64,000 nucleotides of DNA from Bradyrhizobium sp. OK095 (GTDB taxonomy: Bacteria; Pseudomonadota; Alphaproteobacteria; Rhizobiales; Xanthobacteraceae): NCBI RefSeq assembly GCF_900109945.1, contig NZ_FOBX01000007.1, forward strand, positions 62,001-126,000, read 5' to 3'. The translations under genes and the position numbers were made by a program. A model generated the notes under the pieces. That model saw nothing but the letters and a program-made list of their open reading frames with translations. It had not been told where the DNA came from and did not search any database. Positions 43,257 through 51,767 of the stretch are shown here, piece after piece; position 1 is the stretch's first letter, and the number at the start of each line of letters is the position of its first letter.

Positions 43257-43976
43257 CTAGAAGTGATAGTTCACGCCCACCGTTCCGGTCTGAATGTTCA
43301 GCTTCACATTGGCGGGCGTCGCCACGAGGTTGCCGGTCGTCACCGGCTGCTCGCTGATCGCACCAAAGCCCATGTAGTTGTATTCGGCCCGCACCGACCA
43401 GTTCGGCATGAACATCCACTCGACGCCGCCGCCGGCAAGCCAGCCGGTGCGGTTGAAGCTGCCCGAGGCCGAGCCGGCGAGCGCGCCGGCAAGGCCGTTA
43501 TTGACGTAGTATTTGTCGCGGGTGAAGGCTGCACCGCCCTTGGCGTAGAGCAGCACGCGGTCGAAGGCGACACCGAAGCGGCCGGCGACCGTCGCGATAT
43601 AGTCGTTCTTCAGCGAGAACACGAAGCCGGCGCCGCCGCCGAACGGGCTGTTGCTGCTCAGCTTGACGCTCGACCAGGCGCCGGTGCCTTCGAGGCCCAC
43701 CACGAAATTGCTGATCTGGTAGTTGCCGCCGATCTGGCCGCCGGCCACACCGCCACTGGCCGTGACCGAGCTCCAGGTCGCCGCCGGATCGGTCGGGTCC
43801 ATGCCGGACCATTTACTCCACGCGCCGCCGCCATGGGCGCCGATATAGAAGCCGGTCCAGCTGAAGATCTGAGCCGCCACCGGCGCCTTCACCGGCGCTG
43901 GCGCAATGATGTCAGCGGCAAATGCCGGCGTTGCCAGCGACAGCAGCGTAGCCGTCAGAACAAGCTTCTTCCCCAT
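43257..43976 (-). CDS. Outer-membrane beta-barrel protein (Omp25/RopB-like)
   Basis: A 239-residue protein with signal peptide MGKKLVLTATLLSLATPAFAAD. An eight-stranded OmpA-like barrel pattern follows (FSWTGFYIGAHGGGAW, GGQIGGNYQISNFVVGLEG, YIATVAGRFGVAF, LLYAKGGAAFTR, VEWMFMPNWSVRAEYNYMGFG) with the typical terminal aromatic in VGVNYHF. Rhizobial members are major outer-membrane proteins. ATG 43976 is preferred over 43991. No OmpA-type peptidoglycan domain follows. The ~260 bp upstream hold no other gene. Confidence 0.88.
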   Translation of the reverse strand: MGKKLVLTATLLSLATPAFAADIIAPAPVKAPVAAQIFSWTGFYIGAHGGGAWSKWSGMDPTDPAATWSSVTASGGVAGGQIGGNYQISNFVVGLEGTGAWSSVKLSSNSPFGGGAGFVFSLKNDYIATVAGRFGVAFDRVLLYAKGGAAFTRDKYYVNNGLAGALAGSASGSFNRTGWLAGGGVEWMFMPNWSVRAEYNYMGFGAISEQPVTTGNLVATPANVKLNIQTGTVGVNYHF

Positions 43977-44238
43977 GACCCTAACCCCCATTGACTTGCA
44001 CCCGCCCGAACGGGGCGACGGGTGAAATCTAGCTGCGGGATCGGAGGGGCGCTTGGACCGGTCGGCGGTGCGATCAGGACTGACGGGCGCTGCATAAACC
44101 GGGAAAATCCTGCAATGCCCGCGACCCGAGCCGGGTTTGCCTAACACCCATTAACCGGATTTTTGTGGGCCGGTTTACGCCGATGCAAAGGCTCGTATCT
44201 ACCTTTGGCGTCGAGGTCCCAAAAACACTTTCGGTACA

Positions 44239-44466
44239 ATGGCCAACAGCATCTGGACGACCGAAGAATTCACCTGCCCGGGTTGCAGCATGAACTACGC
44301 CGCGACAAGGGAGGAGCACAGCGAAGCGCATTCCGGCAGCTTCAAGTGCAGCATCTGTAGCGGCGTGGTGCACAGCTGGTCGGGGAAGCATCATTTCTTC
44401 GGCTGGCAAGCGGTGAAGACGAAGCCGCTTGTTTTCGGAAGGCGCTGGGCGGGAGTGGAGTGGTAG
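44239..44466 (+). CDS. Small zinc-ribbon protein
   Basis: A 75-residue protein with TCPGCSMNY and FKCSICSGVVHSW, two CxxC knuckles for one zinc. The tail is basic and aromatic (HHFFGWQAVKTKPLVFGRRW). It could be a nucleic-acid or protein-binding adaptor. I do not recognise the family. ATG 44239 has no strong ribosome-binding site. Confidence 0.6.
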   Translation: MANSIWTTEEFTCPGCSMNYAATREEHSEAHSGSFKCSICSGVVHSWSGKHHFFGWQAVKTKPLVFGRRWAGVEW

Positions 44467-44780
44467 GCTGAGGCAGAGCAAGAGCTAAGCTTCGAGACAG
44501 CTGCTCAGCCAAGCCGATCCCTTTCCGATCTCATGGCGAACGAAATCGGACAACACTTGCCGCATGTCGTGATCGTTGCGCTTACGACCTCCTCTTCCAG
44601 CCAGAGCCAGCCAAGCGATGTGTCTGTGTCGAAGCGTGTCGAACGCCACGCGGCTCGGCATGCCCCAGCGTTTCGGCGCGTCGCGATGTCCGCTTTGCTC
44701 CGATACCGACCGCCTTTGCGCAGCCACAGCGAATGTCGCGATGGGCCAGAAGCGGACCCACCTCGAATATTGGGCTTAGT
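44467..44780. other. Gene-poor gap
   Basis: A 314-bp stretch between the zinc-ribbon gene and a leftward secreted-protein gene. Open frames exist on both strands but have no ribosome-binding site, domain or coding bias that I would trust. It may hold decayed sequence. Confidence 0.4.
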
Positions 44781-45275
44781 CTATTCTGGACCAATACCAG
44801 GTAGGCGGCACTCACGAGCCCCGAACTCGTTTTTGAAGCACTTTGTAGCATCATGAATTGTCATTTGTTTTGCGAAGAATTCTTTGGACCAGTCGAGCGC
44901 GTTGGCTTTCTGGATTGCTTTCAACACAACCCCATGCTGCGGATCGTTTCCAAGCGTTCCTAGAACAATCCCCTGCCCAATGCCGACGCCAACCTGGGGG
45001 CAGTCTAATTTGGTCACAAATATCTTCACATACCTGGCATCGATCGATCCCTTGATCACTCGATCCACTCGCGCCTGTAGCTCATTTCCGCTATCTCCGT
45101 AGATCGTCGCTTCGACGACAATCGGCGCGTCGATGTCGGTCGGGACACGCTCGAAGAAGATGCCGGTCTTGTATTCTACTGTACCGAAACAAGCCACAGC
45201 GCTAGTGCAGGCAACGCAATAAGCGATGAAACATACAGCCCATGTGCGCATATTGCGAAGCCCGTTGCTGATCAT
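44781..45275 (-). CDS. Secreted hypothetical protein with cysteines
   Basis: A 164-residue protein (156 if ATG 45251 is used) with a signal-type N-terminus (MRTWAVCFIAYCVACTSAVAC). The mature part has a strand-rich region (VPTDIDAPIVVEATIYGDSGN, ARVDRVIKGSIDARYVKIFVT) and cysteines in FVTKLDCPQ, DATKCF and RECRLPG. The pattern resembles periplasmic proteins with an OB-like or beta-sandwich fold. Base composition is less GC-rich than neighbours, in line with accessory DNA. Family unknown. Confidence 0.6.
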   Translation of the reverse strand: MISNGLRNMRTWAVCFIAYCVACTSAVACFGTVEYKTGIFFERVPTDIDAPIVVEATIYGDSGNELQARVDRVIKGSIDARYVKIFVTKLDCPQVGVGIGQGIVLGTLGNDPQHGVVLKAIQKANALDWSKEFFAKQMTIHDATKCFKNEFGARECRLPGIGPE

Positions 45276-45404
45276 CGCGCGATGATGCTCATTCTCCGCA
45301 ATATCCGCAATGGGTCACTCTCGACGGTTTCGGCTAAGTCTGTAAGTTGGTGTCCGCTTCTGTCCAAGACCGCCGAATCCCAGACCTGGAACTGCGGTCT
45401 CGCC

Positions 45405-45490
45405 TGAACGCTGGGTCAATGCTGCTTGCAGATCGTAGCTACGACGCCGACTGGATCAGAGAGCCTGCTATGAACAAGGGCGCGTGGAAA
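45405..45490 (+). mobile_element. Relic of an IS5-family transposase
   Basis: The plus-strand frame reads MLLADRSYDADWIREPAMNKGAW, which matches the conserved 'ADRAYDADWLR' DDE-domain segment of IS5-type transposases. Only about 30 residues are left, with no start, ends or inverted repeats. It is debris adjoining the interspersed repeat on its right. Confidence 0.65.
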
Positions 45491-45504
45491 TACACGGAGG
45501 GTCC

Positions 45505-46150
45505 ACGAGTTAGCCGCCCGTCGGGCAAAACACCCGCGCAAATTCTCCACCCCGCTTGTCAATCCTCCCCAGCAAATATATTCCACTTTACCGAAATTCG
45601 GATTTATCGTATCGACGAAACACCATGGCCCGAGACAAGGGGCGGATCGCGATCGTCACGAACCGTGGGCCAGGGAGCGATGGACGCGACGGCGTCGGGC
45701 GTGGCGAGCTTTGCAGGGCGGGAAACCGTGAGCAGGAGCTCTCGCGCCGACGACACGGCGCTGACAGCGCCTTCGCATGGCTTCGGGCGTGAGCACACGC
45801 CAGCGCTCGAAGTCCCAGCGAAGACGTGCGCGGACGGCCAAGTCGTGTGGTCCTGACGCCCGGGGTCTGTGCGTCAAGTCCTGTGGTGATGTAGCCGCCC
45901 GACCGGGCGCGCGCATCAGCCATCCGCAGGGCGACGGGGGCAATAGTGCATCGCTCCCCGGGGAGAGCACGAAGTACGCCGTAAACCATCGCGCAGGGAA
46001 GGCCGAGCATCGGCTGAGCCTGTGGTCCACCCCGTGTGCATTTTTACGGCGCACGGATCGCGGGTGCCGCCGGCGCCCGGCCTTCCCTGCGCCCTTGTTT
46101 CGACAGGGGCAAAAGGACAACGCAAGACTCGGGCGAAACATGCCGCGAGA
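45505..46150. repeat. Bradyrhizobium-type long interspersed repeat
   Basis: A ~640-bp noncoding unit. It contains the sequences TTCCACTTTACCGAAATTCGGATTTATCGTAT near 45578, GCGGATCGCGATCGTCACGAACC near 45643 (both quoted as landmarks in short form), a CCGGGGAGAGCACG near 45957 and inverted ends GCGCAGGGAAGGCCG (~45990) and GGCCTTCCCTGCGC (~46079). I recall this unit as many near-identical copies in Bradyrhizobium genomes, where it yields spurious short genes. The open frames here, including a minus-strand one of 168 codons, are therefore not annotated. Copy number and function are unknown. Confidence 0.7.
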
Positions 46151-46249
46151 ATGCGATGTCATGTCTGCAATTCGGTCATCAACGCGCGACTTCTGTTACA
46201 CCGCGACACCGGATAAACTCCCCCTCCCCGCAACTGAAGTCGACACGCA

Positions 46250-48298
46250 ATGACTGCTCCCTTCGTTCCCCAGATCGCCCTCTACCGCAACTGGCTTGCC
46301 ACGCAGCGCGGCCTCTCCTTCGCCAATTACGAGGAGATGCGGCAATGGTCGGTGCGCGATCTCGATGCGTTCTGGCGCAGCATCTGGGACTATTACGATC
46401 TGCAATCGCCGACGCCGTTTGCGGCCGTGATCACCGAGCGCAAGATGCCCGGCGCGGTCTGGTTTCCCGGCGCGCAGGTGAACTACGCACGGCAGGTGTT
46501 TCGGCATGTGGACGCGGCGCATGCCGCCGGCCTGCCCGCGATCGTCAGTTGTGGCGAGGACGGCAAGCTCAACGAGACGAGCTGGCCGGAGCTGCGGCGA
46601 AAGGCGGCTGCGCTCGCGCTGCATCTACAGGAGAAAGGCATCAAGCCCGGCGACCGCGTCGCGGCGTACCTCCCCAATATCCCCGAGACCATCATCGCCT
46701 TCCTCGCAAGCGCCAGCATCGGCGCGGTCTGGAGCGTCTGCGCGCCCGACATGGCCGCGCCCGCCGTGATCGACCGCTTCAAGCAGATCGAGCCAAAGGT
46801 GCTGATCGCCTGCGATGCCGTCACCTATGCCGGCAGGCGCCATGATCGGCACGATGTCGTCGCTGAACTGCGACGATCACTTCCCACGGTCGCGCATGTC
46901 ATCCTGCACAGTGAGGCTGGTGCGGTCGCCGCGCCCGATGCCCTGCTCTCCGATATCACCGCGAAGACCGGCGCTGCGATCGACGCGTTCGAGCCAATGT
47001 GGCTGCCGTTCGATCATCCGCTCTGGATCGTCTATTCCAGCGGCACCACCGGCCTGCCGAAGCCGATCGTGCACGGCCATGGCGGCATCGTCATCGTGGT
47101 GCTGGCGCTGCTCGGCCTGCACAACGACCTCGGCTGCTCCTATCACCCAAACTCGTTCGGCGAGCGCTATCACTGGTACTCCTCGACCGGCTGGATCATG
47201 TGGAATTCGCAAATCGGCGGCCTGCTCAGCGGCACCACCTGCTGCATCTTCGATGGCAGCCCCGGCGGCGCCAGAGACAAGCCGGACTGGACCACGTTGT
47301 GGCGCTTCGTCGCGCAGTCGAAAGCGACCTTCTTCGGCGCGGGCGCAGCGTTCTTCGCCAATTGCGCCAAGGCCGAGATCGACCTTGCTGCCGCCGGCGA
47401 TCTGTCGCTCCTGCGCTGCCTCGGCTCGACCGGCTCGCCGCTCAGTGCCGACACGCAGGCCTGGTTCAACGAGCGCTTTGCGGCGCTGTCGAAGGTGAAC
47501 GGCAGCACGGCACAGGCCGACATCTGGTGGGCGAACATTTCAGGCGGCACCGATTTCGCCGGCGCCTTCATCGGGGGTAACAGAGAATTGCCGCAGACGC
47601 CGGGCGCGATGCAGTGCCGTCTGCTCGGTGCCGCCGTCGAAGCTTTCAGCGAACAGGGCCGCGCCGTCACGGGCGAGGTCGGCGAGCTCGTCTGCACCGA
47701 GCCGATGCCCTCGATGCCGCTCTATTTCTGGAACGACCAGGGAGATGCGCGCTATCGCGCCAGCTATTTCGAAACCTATCCGGACAATTTTGACGGCAGC
47801 GGCCGCGGGCCGGTGTGGCGGCACGGCGACTGGCTCAAGGTCGACCTTGATGGATCCTGCATCATCTACGGCCGTAGCGATGCCACCATCAACCGCCACG
47901 GTCTGCGGATGGGCACGAGCGAACTCTATTCCGCGATCGAGGCGCTGCCGGAGGTGCTGGATTCCCTCGTCGTCGATCTCGAATATCTCGGCCGCGACAG
48001 CTACATGCCGCTGTTCGTGGTGCTGCGCGAAGGCACAGCCTTCGACGCTACGATGCAGGCAAAGATCAACAAGGCGATCGAGGCCGGTCTGTCACGGCGC
48101 TTCCTGCCGAACGAGATTTTTGCCGTCGCCGAGATCCCGCGCACGCTTTCCGGCAAGAAGCAGGAGTTGCCGATCAAGAAGCTGCTGCTCGGCCAGCCCG
48201 TGGAAAAGGTCATCAACAAGGAGGCGATGGCCAATCCCGCCTGCCTCGACTGGTATCTCGCCTTCGCGCGCGATTATCTCGCCAAAACTGCGGCATGA
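46250..48298 (+). CDS. Acetoacetyl-CoA synthetase (acetoacetate-CoA ligase)
   Basis: A 682-residue adenylate-forming enzyme. N-terminal FRNYLATQRGLSFANYEEMRQWS-like region and family-specific AVWFPGAQVNYARQVF precede the catalytic motifs: phosphate loop IVYSSGTTGLPKPIVHGHGG, STGSPLS, the linker GRSDATINRHGLRMGTSELY, and the C-terminal lysine region PRTLSGKKQELPIKKLL. The enzyme activates acetoacetate for ketone-body and polyhydroxybutyrate turnover, typical of rhizobia. All key residues are present. It begins 100 bp after the interspersed repeat and is monocistronic. Confidence 0.93.
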   Translation: MTAPFVPQIALYRNWLATQRGLSFANYEEMRQWSVRDLDAFWRSIWDYYDLQSPTPFAAVITERKMPGAVWFPGAQVNYARQVFRHVDAAHAAGLPAIVSCGEDGKLNETSWPELRRKAAALALHLQEKGIKPGDRVAAYLPNIPETIIAFLASASIGAVWSVCAPDMAAPAVIDRFKQIEPKVLIACDAVTYAGRRHDRHDVVAELRRSLPTVAHVILHSEAGAVAAPDALLSDITAKTGAAIDAFEPMWLPFDHPLWIVYSSGTTGLPKPIVHGHGGIVIVVLALLGLHNDLGCSYHPNSFGERYHWYSSTGWIMWNSQIGGLLSGTTCCIFDGSPGGARDKPDWTTLWRFVAQSKATFFGAGAAFFANCAKAEIDLAAAGDLSLLRCLGSTGSPLSADTQAWFNERFAALSKVNGSTAQADIWWANISGGTDFAGAFIGGNRELPQTPGAMQCRLLGAAVEAFSEQGRAVTGEVGELVCTEPMPSMPLYFWNDQGDARYRASYFETYPDNFDGSGRGPVWRHGDWLKVDLDGSCIIYGRSDATINRHGLRMGTSELYSAIEALPEVLDSLVVDLEYLGRDSYMPLFVVLREGTAFDATMQAKINKAIEAGLSRRFLPNEIFAVAEIPRTLSGKKQELPIKKLLLGQPVEKVINKEAMANPACLDWYLAFARDYLAKTAA

Positions 48299-48320
48299 AA
48301 GACCGCGCCGTGAGCCTCGA

Positions 48321-48533
48321 TCAGGCGCCTCCGAAATTGGACGGGTCGAGATTCCTGTTCTCCGACGGCGGGATCGCTGGGTGGCCGGGAAACTTGTACC
48401 AGCCGGGCGGCACCGGCGCGTCCTCGGCCGGACGGACAACAATGGGATGACGCGGGTGAACGCGATGTGCCGGCGCCGCAGCGGCCGGCGCCCACGCTGA
48501 AATCAACAAGACCAAGACCAGGACAGACCGCAT
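48321..48533 (-). CDS. Small secreted protein
   Basis: A 70-residue protein with signal peptide MRSVLVLVLLISAWAPAAAA. A Pro/His/Arg-rich mature part follows (HRVHPRHPIVVRPAEDAPVP) and then PGWYKFPGHPAIPPSENRNLD. Close to the end of acetoacetyl-CoA synthetase and convergent with it. Family unknown. Its PGW segment recalls the small protein at 39880-40107. Confidence 0.55.
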   Translation of the reverse strand: MRSVLVLVLLISAWAPAAAAPAHRVHPRHPIVVRPAEDAPVPPGWYKFPGHPAIPPSENRNLDPSNFGGA

Positions 48534-48740
48534 TGCATCGGCTCCAAACGTCCACCCAAGCGGTCATGTGGTGCGGGAACCACGCGGTGCCCACGCATTC
48601 GCGGCGTCACGATCGGTCACATCGACGGCATTGCGGATGCCGAGAGCGCGCCGGATCGACCCAATTGCGCCAATGGCGTTTGCACTCCGTTCACCGATCG
48701 CCGCTAGATCAGGATAGTTCCTCCGCGACGAACAGCTGAC

Positions 48741-49043
48741 ATGGCCGACCTCAACGCCGTCCTCACCAGGCTCAACGACCGTCTGCTCCGCCTCGAGGGC
48801 GAGCTGTTCGTGCTACGCTCGCTGGCGCGTGCGACGCTGACGGCGGGCGACGACCATGCGACGCGGATGCGCAAGCTGGTCGAGGCCGCAAAGATCGCGC
48901 TCGACGACGAGGCCAAGCGCGAGCTCGACAAGCCCACACGCAAATATGTCGATGCGGCAACCGCGCTGGTGGAAGAACTGCTGGTGGAGCCGACCCAGGC
49001 GCGACCGTTGTTCACCGTCATCGACGGCGGCCGGCGCGACTGA
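48741..49043 (+). CDS. Small helical hypothetical protein
   Basis: A 100-residue, almost fully helical and highly charged protein (MADLNAVLTRLNDRLLRLEGELFVLRSLARATL..., ALVEELLVEPTQARPLF) with a likely coiled coil in the first half. No family recognised. Similar small proteins occur in Bradyrhizobium. ATG 48741 lies 2 bases after CAGCTGAC; the ribosome-binding site is weak. Confidence 0.6.
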   Translation: MADLNAVLTRLNDRLLRLEGELFVLRSLARATLTAGDDHATRMRKLVEAAKIALDDEAKRELDKPTRKYVDAATALVEELLVEPTQARPLFTVIDGGRRD

Positions 49044-49048
49044 ACGCT

Positions 49049-49282
49049 TCAGATCGGACGTGTCGAACTGAAATTCGCGGCTTCGGCCTTCAACCGGCTG
49101 AGGCCCGCCTCGATGATTGCGATCTCCTCGTCGATCTTGCCGATCGGCAGGCTGAAATCATAGCCCGACCTGCTCTTCAGATCGACCGCGAGCCGCTGCC
49201 TGTGCATCATCAGCTCGTCGAGCCCACGGCGGTTCTTCAGACGCACATAGGCGTCCACGATCTGCTCAATTGCGCTCGGCAT
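49049..49282 (-). CDS. Small helical hypothetical protein
   Basis: A 77-residue protein from ATG 49282: MPSAIEQIVDAYVRLKNRRGLDELMMHRQRL, then KIDEEIAIIEAGLSRLKAEAA. Charged and helical with a probable short coiled coil. The family is not recognised. It is convergent with the preceding gene, with 5 bp between stops. Confidence 0.6.
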   Translation of the reverse strand: MPSAIEQIVDAYVRLKNRRGLDELMMHRQRLAVDLKSRSGYDFSLPIGKIDEEIAIIEAGLSRLKAEAANFSSTRPI

Positions 49283-49621
49283 GAAATCGGTCCCGGCGAA
49301 AAAAACCGCGCGGCGCACCCACGCCGGCGGGATATTTTCGGTGTCGCGGTACGCAATACAAATCCGCGACGGATTCGTCGATACGCCCGGTTAGTTGAGA
49401 ACGTATTACCGTCTGATGATTTCGTGATGCGCGGCATGAAAAAGCCGCTGGCGTGATCACGCCAGCGGCCAAAGCCGGGTTCGAAAACGGATCCGGAATG
49501 AAATTTGGCCAGCCCCGGTGTGCGCACGTTCTAACCGCACACAGCGGATTCATCTGTTAAAAATGAAACAGAGGAACCGGCGAATCCATCATTTGCTACC
49601 GACCGTGGCCGCGCGGCAACG
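49283..49621. other. Gene-poor gap with a terminator hairpin
   Basis: No convincing gene. It contains a leftward terminator at 49438-49469 and lies downstream (leftward) of the small secreted gene at 49622-49906. Confidence 0.5.
49438..49469 (-). terminator. Rho-independent terminator, leftward
   Basis: A near-perfect 26-base palindrome (49444-49469, GCCGCTGGCGTGATCACGCC core) is followed on the minus strand by TTTTTC. It ends transcription of the small secreted gene above it. Confidence 0.72.
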
Positions 49622-49906
49622 CTAATCGACAACGCAAAAATACTTGCGCGGCACCCTGCGGTAGGCGCTGTAGCGGTAGTACGGCCTGTAGGCGTAGCCG
49701 CGATAGAGCGCCGGCGGCTCCTCGCCGTAATAGGCGCGGTGGTAGAAATTGTAGGGAACCCCTTCAGTGCAGCGATAGGCATCCCAGGTCGGACCGATGA
49801 AGGGCGCGACCCCGGTCTCGGGCGGGACCGCAGGGTACGGCCCGCCGGCGTGGGCCGGAGTGACCGCGATCAGTGCGACGAAAAGGACAAACAACGCGCT
49901 TCGCAT
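49622..49906 (-). CDS. Small secreted Tyr-rich protein
   Basis: A 94-residue protein: signal MRSALFVLFVALIAVTPAHAG, then a mature part with PYPAVPPETGVAPFIGPTWDAYRC and a Tyr/Arg-rich tail (YRGYAYRPYYRYSAYRRVP) ending YFCVVD. Two cysteines may be joined. Similar small Tyr-rich exported proteins are common in Bradyrhizobium. No function known. ATG 49906 gives the best signal sequence. Confidence 0.65.
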   Translation of the reverse strand: MRSALFVLFVALIAVTPAHAGGPYPAVPPETGVAPFIGPTWDAYRCTEGVPYNFYHRAYYGEEPPALYRGYAYRPYYRYSAYRRVPRKYFCVVD

Positions 49907-50100
49907 GCACTTGCTCCCAAAGCCGGTGCCGTGCGCGCATGGAAGCACCGGAACGGCCGGCCGTGCAATCGCGGAGTTCGGCGCGCCGTACGCGCGCCCC
50001 GCGCATTGTTGATAACCGGCGCAAACGGCGCGCGGGTGGTGACAGGGCGTACCGACGTGTTATCGGGGGTTGACGCAGTTGCGAGACGGATTGGACACCC

Positions 50101-50688
50101 ATGCGCATTACCCTTGTCGGCTCCCGCCATTTCGGCGTGACCACCCTGAACATGCTCCGGGAACACAGCGTCTCGATCGTGCGGGTCGTGGTGGCCGATG
50201 CCGAGGATCGCCTCGCCGCAACCGCCAGCGCGGCCGGCATCGAGGTGGTGGTCCAGGCCAATCCGAAGCTGGTGATGGCCTCCGAGATCGCGCCCGACAC
50301 CGACCTGATCGTCACGGCGCATAGCCACGCCCGGATCGGCAAGGACGCGCTCGCTGCGGCGAAGCTGGGCGGGATCGGCTATCACCCCTCGCTGCTGCCG
50401 CGCCATCGTGGCAAGGCCGCGGTGGAATGGACCATCAAGGAAGGCGATCCGATTGCTGGCGGCACGATCTACCATCTCGCCGACCGCATGGATGCCGGCG
50501 CCATCGCCGCCCAGGAGTGGTGCTTCGTCAAGAAAGGCGAGACGGCGCGGGAACTTTGGGAGCGCGCACTCGCCCCACTTGGGCTCAAATTACTGGCCGA
50601 TGTGATCGACTACGCCAAGGTTCACAAGGCGCTCCCGTCCAAGACTCAGGACGAGCAATTCGCGACTTCGGCGCCAAGCCTGTCCTGA
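50101..50688 (+). CDS. Formyltransferase-family protein (methionyl-tRNA formyltransferase-like)
   Basis: A 195-residue protein with the N-terminal formyl-transferase fold: RITLVGSRHFGVTTLNML, then VTAHSHARIGKDAL, HPSLLPRHRGKAAVEW and GGTIYHLADRMDAGAIAAQE. This covers the Fmt/PurN catalytic core without the Fmt C-terminal domain. The typical Asn of the NxH motif is replaced by Gly (IGYHPSLLP), while the His and the Asp loop are present. The substrate is uncertain, since related enzymes formylate sugars or amines. It is monocistronic. Confidence 0.82.
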   Translation: MRITLVGSRHFGVTTLNMLREHSVSIVRVVVADAEDRLAATASAAGIEVVVQANPKLVMASEIAPDTDLIVTAHSHARIGKDALAAAKLGGIGYHPSLLPRHRGKAAVEWTIKEGDPIAGGTIYHLADRMDAGAIAAQEWCFVKKGETARELWERALAPLGLKLLADVIDYAKVHKALPSKTQDEQFATSAPSLS

Positions 50689-50871
50689 GTCTCTCCTGAA
50701 GTTTACCCTTAACGTGAAGCCGCGTTGATTTTGCTTCGAAAATTGGAGCCGGAAACGCAAATAAACCATTGTTTCCACAGGAACAATTTTCGCTTTGGCA
50801 TTGCAACAAATTTCCGTCACATTTGGTCCAGATAAGCGACAGCATATCAGACACATTCAAGGACGGAATTC

Positions 50872-51222
50872 ATGCGTTTTGCTCGCATTGCGGCGTTCTG
50901 TGCCGCTTCAATTTTCTCCGGCACCCTCGCCGCTCCCGCCTTCGCCCAGACCCCGTATGACGGCAATTGGCAGGTTACAATTGTCACCAAGAGCGGCACC
51001 TGCGAGCCGACCGCAAGTTCCTTGCTGACGGTTGCCGACGGCAGGATCACCGCCCCCGGCGCTAACGTTTCCGGCACCATCGGTAGCGGGGGACTTGTGA
51101 AAGTTTCGATCAATGGTGCATATGCAAACGGTCAACTCAGCGGCAACGCCGGATCGGGGAAGTGGAATGGAGCATCTGCAGGCATACCGTGCAGCGGGCG
51201 GTGGGAAGCATCGCGCCAATAA
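50872..51222 (+). CDS. Small secreted hypothetical protein
   Basis: A 116-residue protein with signal MRFARIAAFCAASIFSGTLAAPAFAQ. A beta-rich mature part follows (YDGNWQVTIVTKSGTCEP, VADGRITAPGANVSGTIGSGGLVKVSINGAY) with two cysteines. It seems to belong to the same family as the following gene. Unknown function. Confidence 0.68.
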   Translation: MRFARIAAFCAASIFSGTLAAPAFAQTPYDGNWQVTIVTKSGTCEPTASSLLTVADGRITAPGANVSGTIGSGGLVKVSINGAYANGQLSGNAGSGKWNGASAGIPCSGRWEASRQ

Positions 51223-51712
51223 GCAATTCGGAACCAGCGTCCCAGGCCGGCGGCTGCTGATTGCGGCCGCCGTTTTGTTTGCGGCGGGATTCGCCAACTC
51301 TGAAAGCAACGCCCAGTCCAGCCCGTTTGCCCCACTCGCCGGCAGCTGGAGCGGCGCCGGCACCGTCACGCTGGACGACGGCTCGACCGAGCGGATCCGC
51401 TGCCGGGCCAAATACAGCCCGATCGGACCGACCATGGAGATGTCGCTGACCTGCGCCAGCGATGCCTACAAGTTCAACCTCGGCGCCAACGTCAGGGCTG
51501 AAGGCGGGGCCGTCACCGGCAGTTGGTCCGAGGCCAGCCGCAATATCTCCGGCTCGCTCCAGGGCCGCGGCGCCGGTGGAAACTACGAGCTGCTCGCCTC
51601 GACCGCCGGCTTCAACGCCAACATCGCGCTCAAGACCAGCGGCAGCAAGCAGAGCGTGACGATGCGCGCGGACAGCCAGTTCCGCGGCGCCAACATCCAG
51701 CTGTCGAAATAA
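51167..51712 (+). CDS. Secreted hypothetical protein
   Basis: A 181-residue protein with an N-terminal basic stretch and hydrophobic segment (LLIAAAVLFAAGF) and a beta-rich mature domain (PLAGSWSGAGTVTLDDGSTERIRCRAKYSP, QSVTMRADSQFRGANIQL). Its start overlaps the previous gene by 56 bp in another frame; GGGGAAG lies upstream of ATG 51167, but a start after 51222 cannot be excluded. The mature domain resembles that of the preceding gene (GSW, SGS motifs), suggesting duplication. Unknown function. Confidence 0.68.
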   Translation: MEHLQAYRAAGGGKHRANKQFGTSVPGRRLLIAAAVLFAAGFANSESNAQSSPFAPLAGSWSGAGTVTLDDGSTERIRCRAKYSPIGPTMEMSLTCASDAYKFNLGANVRAEGGAVTGSWSEASRNISGSLQGRGAGGNYELLASTAGFNANIALKTSGSKQSVTMRADSQFRGANIQLSK

Positions 51713-51734
51713 GACGACGGCACCGTGACGCGAT

Positions 51735-51767
51735 CAAAAGACCCGGCGACCTCGCCGGGTCTTTTTT
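51735..51767. terminator. Bidirectional Rho-independent terminator
   Basis: Stem ACCCGGCGA/TCGCCGGGT (51741-51760) flanked by AAAAG on the left and CTTTTTT on the right. It serves the plus-strand gene ending at 51712 and the RidA-family gene whose stop lies in the T-run. Confidence 0.8.

Noticed and set aside
45656..46162. Minus-strand 168-codon frame in the interspersed repeat
   Set aside because: It is part of a repeated noncoding unit; similar frames are widely mis-annotated.
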